Source: Jimgerdemannia flammicorona
Taxonomy: Eukaryota > Mucoromycota > Endogonomycetes > Endogonales > Endogonaceae
Length of the DNA: 10,136 nucleotides
Direction of reading: 5' to 3'
Assembly (NCBI GenBank): GCA_003990745.1
Contig: RBNI01007611.1
Coordinates: 1 to 10,136, forward strand
A program made the position numbers and the translations under genes. The notes beneath the pieces were generated by a model that saw only the letters and a list, made by a program, of their open reading frames with translations, was not told the DNA's origin and searched no databases. Shown piece after piece: positions 1-8,071 of the stretch (within the stretch, counting starts at the first letter, position 1; the number at the start of each line of letters is the position of its first letter).

Positions 1-405
1 CCCACAGGGACCCCCCCCTTCCCTAGTCCCTACAAATGACACCCCATCCACCTTCACCACAACCCTATCACCACTTTTCGCTACAATCCTCCTAACTAGT
101 CTCTTACGTTTCCCCCCCTTAGGGCCCCACCCAATCCACCATGCCTTGAAGAGCTCTAGCATCAGCTCCTCCCACCTCACTATCCTCAGTCTTACCGGCC
201 TCCAGGGGCTCTTCTCAAATGTGCTCTGCCAGTGTTCTGCGAGCCCTACCCAAAATACAATGGCCCAGCCAACCATCAGCCACTCATTCCCCACCCCCCC
301 CACCAGCCTTGACTGCAGTGCTGCCCACCACCCACCCACCTCAGGGTCCAGTGCAGACACTTCCAGCCTCACTCCAACTACCTTCCAAAAATTCTCCATA
401 CTCTC

Positions 406-477
406 GCACTCTCCCAGCCAATGTTCAGGAGTCTGTACCACCCCTCCCTCCTGCCCTATATTATGACACTCCTTACA
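406..477 (-). other. CCHC zinc-finger motif of LINE A ORF2
   Basis: On the minus strand the spacing is C-x2-C-x14-H-x4-C: Cys codons at 475-477 and 466-468, His at 421-423, Cys at 406-408. The local residues are CKEC and EHWLGEC. A C-terminal Cys/His cluster after the RT is typical of LINE ORF2 proteins and is thought to bind nucleic acid. All four ligands are present in this copy, whereas LINE B has lost the second Cys. Confidence 0.7.
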
Positions 478-2084
478 GTCAAAAACCCCGCCATCCACCA
501 GATGTCCAGATCTAAAGTTTAGCATCACATTCCAATGCAATAGCCTCCACCATGCTACCCAGAATTTTGGCAGGAGCTACCTCAACACAACCTTGAACCA
601 AGACCATATGCCAGCCCAGTCCCACCTCTCCCCGATCCCAGCCCCTTGCCAGGCCTCTGACCAAAGGTCCTATCCCATACCCCTTAGGCACTCCATACCC
701 TCCTCTAAGTGGAAGTTCTCAACCAGACTCCCTCCCAATAAGAGCCTGTCCCACCTCTACATCTCCGGACCCCAGTCCTCATCCCCTTCAGTACCTCGCC
801 AATGAATCCCAATACAGTGGGCCCCATCTACCACTCCCCACCAGAATCCTTTGTATCGCATCCTCTGGCTACCATCCAAGGCCACCAAGGACAGTAGATC
901 ACCTGAGCCACCCCTTGGTGACACCCTCATCTCCCACAAACGCTGCATAAGGGGCACCCATTCTCCTCCTCTCAACTCACTAGCCCTCTTCATCCACCAT
1001 ACCCTCAAGCAGAGTAGCCTCTTGGGAAAGTCCACCAGGCCAAGGCCTCCGCGATCCACCAGAAGTGCCAATACCTTCCAACCAATCTGACTCCGGCATC
1101 CAGCCCAGAGCCAAGAGCAGGCCATCTTGAGAAGCTTTTTGACCACCCACTTAGGGAAATCCAAATGGTAGCCCAGATACCAAAGCTTTGGCATCCAATA
1201 CACATTCAGAACAGTTATCCTTCCTGCCAGCGACACCTGTCTACCACCCCAACTCATCAGTACTTTCCCCCATTCTACCAGCTTGCGCTCCCACCACTCC
1301 TTGGGAAGTAAAGAGCCATACACCGAGAAATAGATACCCAAGTACCATACCACTCCTCCTGCCGGGACAATTGTTCCAATGATGTCTCCTCCTATGACTC
1401 CTTCTCCAAGAACCATTGTCTCACACTTGTACCAGTTGAGTTTCGCCCCAGAGCATCTCTCATACCACTCGACTATCTCCTTGAGCATAGCTACATCTGC
1501 CACCAAGCCCAACCCAACCACCATATCATCTGCAAAGGCCCCCATCTTCCAATTGACCCCCAAGATATTCAGTCTACCAACTCTGCACCGGATCCGATCC
1601 AACAATGGCTCCAGGGCGAAGGCATAAAGGATAGGTGACAGCGGATCCCCCTGAGGCACTCCCCTCCCCAAGGGGAAAGAAGCCCCCCTGTGACCATTCA
1701 CCAGAATCACAGCCCTACTCCCTTCCAGCAATCCAATAAGTGACCAACACATGCCCGCAGATACCCCAATGTGCTCCAATACCTTCTCTAACCATACTCT
1801 CTGCACCCTATCATAGGCCTTCTCCTGGTCTAGAAATACCAAATGGCCATCCACCCCTGCAGCCCTAGTGCCTTCAATGATACTGTGATCCCATGCCGTG
1901 CCATCTCGGATCAGTCAGCCTCCAACAAAGCCTCGCTGCTTCTTCTCTATTATCTGTTGTGCCACACCCTATAACCTTACCACCAGGATTTTGGTGACCA
2001 ACTTGCGGTCCATATCCAGCAGCATGATTGGCCTCCAATTTTTCCAGTCCTCCTTATGCCCTTTGTCCTTATACAGCAGGGAAA

Positions 2085-2089
2085 CCAGC
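2085..2089. repeat. Left target-site duplication of the LTR element (ccagc)
   Basis: The five bases just before the 5' LTR are ccagc and the five just after the 3' LTR (8429-8433) are cctgc, four of five matching. Five bp is a usual duplication length for Ty3/gypsy elements. Removing the element with one copy puts the two halves of LINE A ORF2 back in frame, which supports this boundary independently. Confidence 0.75.
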
Positions 2090-2624
2090 TGTAAGCGCAC
2101 AACCTCTAAGCCACCAAAATTGCATGGCATCCTCAGAACTAATTTGGAAACCACATGCGAGACTATAAAACAAGAGATCATCTGGTTACACAAAATATGC
2201 CAGTAAGCACGAGAACCCACCGCCAAGATACAAGAATACTAGAAGAAGTACTACAACCATAAGACTGACTCTGAACCACTATAACTAGTTTGGTATACTG
2301 TACTATTACAAAAGAAAACCGAAAGTACCAAACTCAAATTGAGACAAGAAGAACCCTATCTCATCTACCAAAAGGTTCATGAACTGCACTTATCAACTCA
2401 AGACCAAGATATACTGTGACTATACAAGATCTTATTACTTTGCAGAAGCAAAATGCATTTGAACAACTCCGTTCGCTCTATCTGTATCACCTCCGTTGGA
2501 GAGTGACGGATACTTCATCTGAACTCAAGAAAGCCGACATTGTTGAAACCAATCTCAAGCCATCCATGTGACAGATATTACTACTAGAAATTGTCTCGGA
2601 TTATAGAAAATATCATTTCCGAGA

Positions 2625-2634
2625 GGTTCGAACC
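2625..2634. other. 10-bp palindrome resembling a tRNA B box
   Basis: GGTTCGAACC is a perfect palindrome and fits the Pol III B-box core (GGTTCGANNC). The matching place in the 3' LTR (7503-7512) reads GGTTTGAATC, two transitions away. No A box or cloverleaf was found upstream, so Pol III promoter function is unsupported. Confidence 0.3.
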
Positions 2635-2846
2635 CCCAGCCGCGACATTGGGAGCCCTTGCCCTAGACGAGAATGGCCAGTCCTCACAAATGTACCAGCA
2701 GATCAAAAAAAAAGAGAACCAAGACCTGTTATCCTTGTACAACCACTGCCACCAAGGACAGCCTTAATCTTATAAGAGATAGAAGTGACGACACCTTGAA
2801 ACTAATGATATCAGAAGTCAGAAAACTGCTCAGACTTTGCCAGTGA

Positions 2847-2871
2847 TGATGTCATCGATGGTGATGTCATC
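2847..2871. promoter_or_regulatory. Paired TGATGTCATC motifs in the 5' LTR U3
   Basis: TGATGTCATC occurs twice, at 2847-2856 and 2862-2871, with starts 15 bp apart. Both copies are kept in the 3' LTR (7725-7734 and 7740-7749). The motif is one C-to-T change from the bZIP/CRE site TGACGTCA. It lies about 30 bp upstream of a TATA-like box, so it is a plausible activator site. Binding is inference. Confidence 0.4.
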
Positions 2872-2898
2872 AAAGACTATCCAGACAGTGCCTAAATC

Positions 2899-2907
2899 TA
2901 TAAATAG
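2899..2907 (+). promoter_or_regulatory. Upstream TATA-like box in 5' LTR
   Basis: TATAAATAG, identical in the 3' LTR at 7777-7785. It lies about 185 bp before the second TATA-like box. It could mark a second start site or be incidental. Confidence 0.4.
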
Positions 2908-2957
2908 CTTAGCAGTCATAGTATAGTTAGATTAGCCTTGTACGACATGACTGTGAA

Positions 2958-2973
2958 CTGACTCAGCAGTCAG
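2958..2973. promoter_or_regulatory. Inverted repeat containing an AP-1/Gcn4-type site
   Basis: CTGACTCAGCAGTCAG has 6-bp arms (CTGACT / AGTCAG) around a 4-nt centre and contains TGACTCA, the core of AP-1/Gcn4-type bZIP sites. It is unchanged in the 3' LTR (7836-7851) although flanking bases differ. A related GACTCAGCA follows about 60 bp later. Regulation is inferred. Confidence 0.35.
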
Positions 2974-3084
2974 ACGATTTCTTGATATATCAGATCACAC
3001 TTGTACTATGTGACTGCATTCCGACTCAGCAAAGCACTTAGTGCTACATCCATATTTAGCATAGTCCAGATAGCCCCTCACTAA

Positions 3085-3092
3085 TATAAATA
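3085..3092 (+). promoter_or_regulatory. Core TATA box of 5' LTR
   Basis: TATAAATA followed by a C-rich stretch, kept in the 3' LTR at 7963-7970. It sits about 125 bp before the poly(A) signal, the spacing expected for a U3 promoter followed by R. This is the likelier promoter for the genomic RNA. Confidence 0.55.
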
Positions 3093-3209
3093 CCCCCTCC
3101 CCCAGACCTCAGAATCTCAGACCTGAACAATCCAAACACAACTCCTGAGCACTTCCCCACAATATCCCTTCATACAACTACTCCTAGTATAGCAATATCA
3201 TGAATAGCG

Positions 3210-3215
3210 AATAAA
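3210..3215 (+). terminator. Poly(A) signal AATAAA in 5' LTR
   Basis: Canonical AATAAA about 120 bp past the core TATA box, with an identical copy in the 3' LTR at 8066-8071, where it would end the element transcript. Confidence 0.5.
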
Positions 3216-3577
3216 CCTATTTAATAACCCACAAACCACTCTTAAGTAAATCTGCTCCCTGTTAGGTCCTACTCCTAACCCCATCACGAAATTTCCTAAT
3301 TGGGTATTGTCTATAGCGATACGCCAATTCAACTAAGCTGGTCTTAGTTTCTCGAACTTCCTGAAATACGGAAAATCCTGAATATCCAGAACTAGTCCGA
3401 GAAAGGACTTTGGTTGAGACATTAACCCGATCTTGAAATCAATAAGTGTAGAGGACGTACTCCATACGAAATTGATCTTGACCATAAGAAAATGGTCTTC
3501 CAGAATATCTAGAACTTCCAGAAAACCCTTCCAGAACTACATAACAGTTACCCTAAAAAAGCAACTCTCTTACAACT

Positions 3578-3589
3578 TGGTAGCAGTGG
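3578..3589 (+). other. Primer-binding site, initiator tRNA-Met-like
   Basis: Three bases after the 5' LTR comes TGGTAGCAGTGG. TGG pairs with the CCA end of a tRNA, and the next bases would pair with an acceptor arm ending CACTGCTA. Initiator tRNA-Met of animals ends CTCTGCTACCA, and fungal ones also end GCTACCA or similar, while plant initiator PBSs usually start TGGTATCAGAGC. The exact primer cannot be fixed without the host tRNA set. Confidence 0.65.
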
Positions 3590-3600
3590 TTTACAATCCA

Positions 3601-5553
3601 TTTCCGCTTCAAGATGCTTCCTCACCCTGCTACAAACCCTTCTGTGAATTCCTACAAGTTGGTATAAAGCCCAACCTCTGACCTGGAATTTATCCTGAAC
3701 TATCTGACAATCTGGAGAGAATTGAACCTGACATACAAGGACAATTTGACCTCCACACCTGCAACAAGTGGGACAAACTTCATTCAAAGAAAGAAGTACT
3801 CCGATTAAACCAGCAAATAGGCGAAACCCTATTTACTGAACTCCTTGCACTACATCCAGCAAGTTAAGATGAAGAAGGTCTTATAGAAGCCTTCTTTACT
3901 CTTCTTAACAAGAGTTTTGTCAGCTCCACAAATCCGAGTGACCTAGGACAACCAGCAGTAGTCTTTCTAGCCTTAGTTCCTCACGAAGCCCAAGCCTCTG
4001 TAGCCAAGTGGCTCAACTCTACCGACTTTCACCGAACCTGAACCAAGACCACATTATACTACCGATTCCAGAACAGCAAAGCCTGCCATATTCTTAAGGA
4101 AGAAGCAAGAGAAACTCTTCATCAACTATCTGATCCTGAACCTGAAGCAGGCTCTGCTACAGTCCTACCTGAATCTGAAACCAATACCGAACCAGAACTT
4201 GACTTTGAATTAAGTCCATCTGAAATCAGATATATAACTGATTCTGTCTACTTTGACACCGAGCAAACCCAAGTACACGGAGACCAAACCCAAGAAGAGG
4301 AGGAGTATCTCAGTGAATTTGATCCCGGATATACCACCAAAGGAGACATACCTCCATTAGGACAGAATACACCTACACAGCAACAGATAGCTATCTATCA
4401 AGCCCTTACTCCAGACCCACAACTATTACTCCAGCAACTTACACAGACTCAAAGAACCCCATCACACTCTGCACCAGTACCTCAAGTAGTACCAGTAACA
4501 CCACTACCAGTAGTTCAACCACCTCCAGTAAACAACATGGCAAACCAACAGATTCTAGACCTCATAGCCCAGGTAGCCATAATGGTAGCAACCATTACTG
4601 CCTTAGCTGAACAGACCTGACCTACAAAAAATCTGAGTCTACCTACCTTCAATGGTACTGCACAAGAAGTCCAAAGCTTCATTAGTGTAGTTGACACCAA
4701 CTTCGAAGCCAATCAATGGACCAATGAATGAGTCGCTGACCATGTTCTGACAAACAATCAAGACCACACTTTGGAACAACTCTTTGCTACCACTACAGCC
4801 TATGTCTGCCGAGTTGTTACATTCTTCCGAGGACCTGCTGAAGAATGGTGGTGAACCCTTCCCAAAAAACCCCTCACATGGGACATCTGACCTACAGTAG
4901 TTGCTCAGAATGCAGCAAATAATGCCCCAGGATATAGAGACCATCCTGCAGCCCCTGGACTTAAACAACTCATGATTGCTCAATATCGCAGCGAAACCAT
5001 GATCGCTGAATCTCGAGTAAAACTCTGCAACCTCAAATTCGATGTACATGGCAAGGAGGAATTCGAAACCTTCTGTACAAAACTTGAGTCACTCCTGAAC
5101 ACTGTTGGCCTAGGATATATTGCCAATGATGAAGCACGAAATGGTACAAGAGCAGATCATTTATTCGATGCCCTGCTAGAATGGCTTACTAGAAAAATCC
5201 GAGAACAAGGATGCCCAGTTGGTTGTGACCACCAACAATGGTGCCTGGCGAGAATCAAGACTATGGTCAAGCGGATTCTAACAGCTGGACCCATTCTGCC
5301 CCGAAGACAATTCAATAACAAGGAAAAGACTTGGACTAAGAAAGAAGAACCTAAGCATGAAGCCTCCCGAGCTCCCTCATCATCCACTCCATGGACACCC
5401 AGAAATCATAAACCCACCCAGCTGAGTACCTTCAAGAAACTCACTGAAGGCAAAAGGAATGAACTTAGAAGAAGCAGAGCATGCTTCTATTACTGAAAGA
5501 CAGGATACATGGCCAGTGCCTGCCCTAACCGAAAACCCCGAACAGCAACATAA
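3601..5553 (+). pseudogene. gag: gag pseudogene of the LTR element
   Basis: One frame runs through with stops at 3679, 3865, 4039, 4618, 4729, 4852, 4888, 5494 and 5551 and no frameshift. The N-terminal part (to about 4530) is unusual: acidic and rich in Glu, Gln and Pro, with runs such as EEEE, QQQ and PVVQPPPV. From 4537 (the first in-frame ATG I noticed, MANQQILDL) comes a hydrophobic helix, then a capsid-like region with LSLPTFNGT, FFRGPAEEWW and LLNTVGLGY. A basic, Pro-rich segment leads to a degraded zinc knuckle (5482-5523). No convincing start codon is visible before 4537 although the upstream sequence looks coding, so the original ATG may have mutated. Gag would form the virus-like particle and bind the RNA genome. 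The capsid call rests on position and pattern, not on an alignment. Confidence 0.75.
5482..5523 (+). other. Degraded CCHC zinc knuckle at the Gag C-terminus
   Basis: A nucleocapsid knuckle has C-x2-C-x4-H-x4-C. Here the spacing is kept but the residues are Cys, Tyr, Tyr, Cys, with a TGA stop (5494-5496) just after the second position. Cys TGC to TAC and His CAC/CAT to TAC/TAT are each single transitions. A basic NRKPR tail follows. The site could no longer bind zinc normally. Confidence 0.7.
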
Positions 5554-5601
5554 GCAACTGTTACCACTCTGTACCATCTCAACAATCTGACAACCAGAAC
5601 A

Positions 5602-6012
5602 CTAGACTTTGTCAAGTTAAGACAAACTGCTAAGGCCCCAATCAATGGAAGTCAAAAAGCAGCTGGATATGACCTGTATGCAGCCGAAGAAGCTATAGTC
5701 TCCAACCGAGAAGTCAAACAAGTCTACACAGGAATCAGCATCCAAATCCCTGAAGGACATGTTGGAAGAATATACTGTCACAGCAGCCTAGCATTAAAAG
5801 GACTCTCAGTAGAAGGAGGAGTCATTGATGAAGATTATACAGGTGAAATTATTGTCCTCATCCGAAACCACAGTTGGACACCCTTCAAGATTCCCATTGG
5901 ATTCTGTATTGCCCAGATCCTATTCGAAAAAATCGAGTCAACCCTGACAGTCAAGGAAGTCCCTGAACTACTGCCCACCATCAGAGGATCCAAAGGATTT
6001 GGCTCATCAAAC
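5602..6012 (+). pseudogene. dUTPase (dUTP diphosphatase) domain of the LTR element
   Basis: About 137 residues in the Gag frame show the five motifs of trimeric dUTPases in order: AAGYDLYAA (motif 1), SSLALKG (motif 2), GVIDEDYTGEI (motif 3, with the catalytic Asp and the uracil-stacking Tyr), IAQILFEKI (motif 4) and RGSKGFGSS (motif 5). Length and order match the family. This enzyme turns dUTP into dUMP and pyrophosphate and would keep uracil out of retrotransposon cDNA. The domain itself has no stop, but stops lie on both sides (5551 and 6124). Two usual Arg positions are altered: motif 2 reads CHSS where PRSG/S is usual, and motif 4 reads GFCIAQ where GDRIAQ is usual; both Arg losses could be single transitions. 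It lies between the nucleocapsid and protease regions, as in betaretroviruses. Confidence 0.9.
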
Positions 6013-6126
6013 AAGGCCCCAGTCCAACCTACCATGAACAAAGAAGAACAATTCTACAAGAAAATCGAAGATAGATATATACCAAGTGGCCGATGTCCCC
6101 ATGGCATTAAAATGTACTCTTCCTGA

Positions 6127-6516
6127 ATGATTGATGATTGCTTCTCTTGTGTCAACGAACTGGCTCAAAGAAGAACCAACAGAAGGAAAGCTCCTACAAC
6201 TGAAATCACCACCATTGGATCAGACAAACTGCTTACACTTAAAGCTTTTGTCAACCGAGTATCTGTCAAGATCATGATAGACAGTGGTGCCTCAGGCAAC
6301 TTTATCAACGAAGAAACAGTCAACAGACTCAAGGTCTTCACCTCCCCGGTACAACAAACTCAAGCAGTTACCACAGCTGATGGAACCTCACATGTCATTA
6401 GCAAGGAAGTCTGCAACCTACCCTTCCGAATCAGTGACTATCGAGTACATGTTACCCTTCAAATTGTACCACTCTCTGATAACGAAATCATCCTTGGAAC
6501 TCCATGGTTAAAATAA
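6127..6516 (+). pseudogene. Retropepsin-like aspartic protease of the LTR element
   Basis: The reading frame, still that of gag and dUTPase, is open from 6127 to a TAA at 6514-6516. The active-site motif is IDSGASGNFI, a DSGA variant of the retroviral-type D-S/T-G. The flap region follows, then the family's second conserved motif, ILG in IILGTPWL. Spacing between them is normal for Ty3/gypsy proteases, which cut Gag-Pol into mature proteins as dimers. TPWLK is followed by TAA and then ENPMIDW. Related elements continue straight through this point into the pre-RT linker, so the TAA is probably a mutated Gln codon (CAA). The upstream TGA at 6124 is likewise most easily a mutated CGA. Confidence 0.88.
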
Positions 6517-6804
6517 GAGAACCCCATGATCGATTGGGTAAACCATTCTCTGACCATCAAGAAAGGACACCACAACTTCAAACTGCAAGGTAAAAAGGAC
6601 TCACTCAACTCTAGTGACCCTGGACCAAAGATCACTCACATCAATAAGCTACAGCTTAAGAAATTGGCCAAGAAATGCCCTCTCTTTGCTATCTCCATCC
6701 ATCCATCCAAAGGAGAACCCGAGAACTCTGAAGAAGACTTTTCCAAAGTTGACAGCCATGTCAGACCACTACCCCAGAAAGTCCGAGACATATTTCTGAA
6801 CTGA
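6517..6804 (+). pseudogene. Post-protease linker of pol, truncated before the RT
   Basis: Same frame as the protease: ENPMIDW matches the usual sequence just after gypsy proteases. About 85 residues of Lys-rich linker follow, ending near LPQKVRDIF and a TGA at 6802-6804. In complete elements a stretch like this leads into the RT domain. Here no RT motif such as an LPEGYHY, PFGL or YxDD block follows, so the deletion breakpoint lies at or just after this point. Confidence 0.6.
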
Positions 6805-6972
6805 ACTACAGAACCACCTGTACCTGTCATTATTAATGACCAAGAAAAATACAAAGTTGAACAAATTCTCAACAAACACAGCCACAAGAACCATCCAAAT
6901 GGTACAACAACACCAGAACAAATTAGAAGACCCCAACGAGGACATCGAAAGCTAAGAAGGGGAGAGTTGTAA
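6805..6972 (+). pseudogene. Chromodomain-like C-terminal tail of pol (remnant)
   Basis: Immediately after the linker and in the same frame comes EPPVPVIINDQEKYKVEQIL, which resembles the acidic linker and first strand of an integrase-attached chromodomain (usual form near EYEVEEIL). Then comes a short stretch with TTTPEQI, perhaps the end of the domain, and a basic tail RRPQRGHRKLRRGEL. The central WKGY-type segment is missing. The frame ends at TAA 6970-6972, formed by bases 3-5 of the 3' LTR. Chromodomains steer chromovirus integration to chromatin marks. The short length makes the call tentative. Confidence 0.5.
6954..6966 (+). other. Polypurine tract
   Basis: AAGAAGGGGAGAG, 13 uninterrupted purines ending one base before the TGTAAG of the 3' LTR. 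This is the standard place for the primer of plus-strand DNA synthesis. Confidence 0.85.
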
Positions 6973-7724
6973 GCGCATAACCTTCAAGCCACCAAAATCG
7001 CATGGCATCCTCAGAACTAATTTGGAAACTGTATGTGAGACTACAAAACAAGAGATCATCTGGTTACATAAAATACATCAGCAAGCACGAGAACCCACCA
7101 CCAAGATACAAGAATACTAGAAGAAGTACTACAACTATAAGACTGACTCTGAACCACTATAACTAGTTTGGTATACTGTACTATTACAAAAGAAAACCGA
7201 AAGTACCAAACTCAAATTGAGACAAGAAGAACCCTATCTCATCTACCAAAAGGTTCACGAACTGCACTTATCAACTCAAGACCAAGATATACCGTGACTA
7301 TACAAGATCTCATTACTTAGTGGAAGCAAAACGCATTTGAACAACTCCGTTCGCTCTATCTGTGTCACCTCCATTAGAGAGTGACGGATGCTTCATCTGA
7401 ACTCAAGAAAGCCGACATCATCAAAACCAATCTCAAGCCATCCACGTGACAGATATTACTACTAGAAATTGCCTCGAATTACAGAAAATATCATTTCTGA
7501 GAGGTTTGAATCCCCAGCCATGACATTGGGAGCCCTCGCCCTAGACGAGAATGGCCAGTCCTCGCAAATGTGCCAGCAGACCAAAAAAAAAGAGAACCAA
7601 GACCTGTTATCCTTGTACAACCACCGCCACCAAGGACAGCCTTAATCTTGTAAGAGATAGAAGTAACGACACCTTGAAACTGATAATATCAGAAGTCAGA
7701 AAACTGCTCAGACTTTGCCAGCGA

Positions 7725-7749
7725 TGATGTCATCGATGGTGATGTCATC
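7725..7749. promoter_or_regulatory. Paired TGATGTCATC motifs in the 3' LTR
   Basis: Copies at 7725-7734 and 7740-7749, same sequence and spacing as in the 5' LTR, while nearby bases differ by transitions. Candidate bZIP-type activator sites. Confidence 0.35.
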
Positions 7750-8065
7750 GAAGACTATCCAGACAGTGCCTAAATCTATAAATAGCTTAGCAGTCATAGT
7801 ATAGTTAGATTAGCCTTGTACGACATGACTGTGAACTGACTCAGCAGTCAGATGATCTCTTGACATATCAGATCACACTTATACTACGTGACTGCATTCC
7901 GACTCAGCAAAGCACTTAGTGTTACATCCATATTTAGCATAGTCCAGATAGCCCCTCACTAGTATAAATACCCCCTCCCCCAGACCTCAGAATCTCAGAC
8001 CTGAGCACTTCCCCATAATATCCTTTCATATAACTACTCCTAGTATAGCAATATCATGAATAGCG

Positions 8066-8071
8066 AATAAA
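8066..8071 (+). terminator. Poly(A) signal AATAAA in 3' LTR
   Basis: Canonical signal about 100 bp past the core TATA-like box of this LTR. It would set the 3' end of the element transcript. Confidence 0.5.

Larger units (their letters stand above)
1..2089 (-). pseudogene. LINE A ORF2, 3' part: reverse transcriptase and C-terminal CCHC finger (decayed)
   Basis: Read on the minus strand from 2089 to 1, this is one continuous frame of a non-LTR retrotransposon ORF2. It starts inside the reverse transcriptase (RT) domain with LVSLLYKDKG and NWRPIMLLD. RT motif A is FLDQEKAYDRV (about 1804-1836), motif B is RGVPQGDPLSPILY, and motif C is FADD at 1525-1536, so the catalytic aspartates are intact. 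A Trp-rich thumb and linker follows, then a CCHC finger at 406-477. Five in-frame stops break it: TAG 1969-1971, TGA 1915-1917, TAG 757-759, TAG 670-672 and TAG 577-579. There is no frameshift. LINE B has TGG at the codon matching 757 and CAG at the one matching 670, so these two are point-mutation stops. The frame is still open at position 1, so the native stop and poly(A) lie outside the window. Function in life: copies element RNA into DNA at the target site. Confidence 0.9.
2090..3574 (+). repeat. 5' LTR (1485 bp)
   Basis: The 5' LTR begins TGTAAG and ends CTTACA and pairs along its full length with 6968-8428. It carries two TATA-like boxes, a poly(A) signal and paired palindromic motifs, annotated separately. 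By eye it differs from the 3' LTR at about 80 positions, almost all transitions, plus a 22-bp segment present only here (3127-3148) and two 1-bp indels. U3/R/U5 borders cannot be set exactly. If the second TATA box is used, transcription would start near 3110-3125 and R would end a little after the AATAAA at 3210. No convincing gene lies in it. Confidence 0.92.

Noticed and set aside
146..515. Plus-strand Pro/Ser/Thr-rich reading frames at 146-515, 593-1627 and 9173-9935
   Set aside because: They lie antisense to the LINE ORF2 frames, which carry clear RT and zinc-finger motifs. Their low-complexity proteins reflect the complement of a G- and Trp-rich coding strand.
577..759. Fungal A-to-I RNA editing rescuing TAG stops (UAG to UGG) in LINE A
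   Set aside because: The TAG at 757 matches TGG in LINE B, but the one at 670 matches CAG, and TGA stops are present as well. Mutation is simpler.
2590..2660. A tRNA or SINE-like Pol III unit in the 5' LTR around GGTTCGAACC
   Set aside because: There is no A box, no acceptor or anticodon stem pairing that I could find, and the motif is not kept in the 3' LTR.
3433..3681. A small protein gene spanning the 5' LTR end and leader
   Set aside because: It crosses the LTR border and the primer-binding site, and the corresponding 3' LTR sequence is followed by LINE DNA. It is a chance opening upstream of Gag.
3601..6972. A changed genetic code in which TGA is read as Trp or Arg
   Set aside because: TGG and CGA are both used normally in the same frame, TAA stops occur too, and LINE A shows TAG where LINE B has CAG or TGG. 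C-to-T decay explains all of them.
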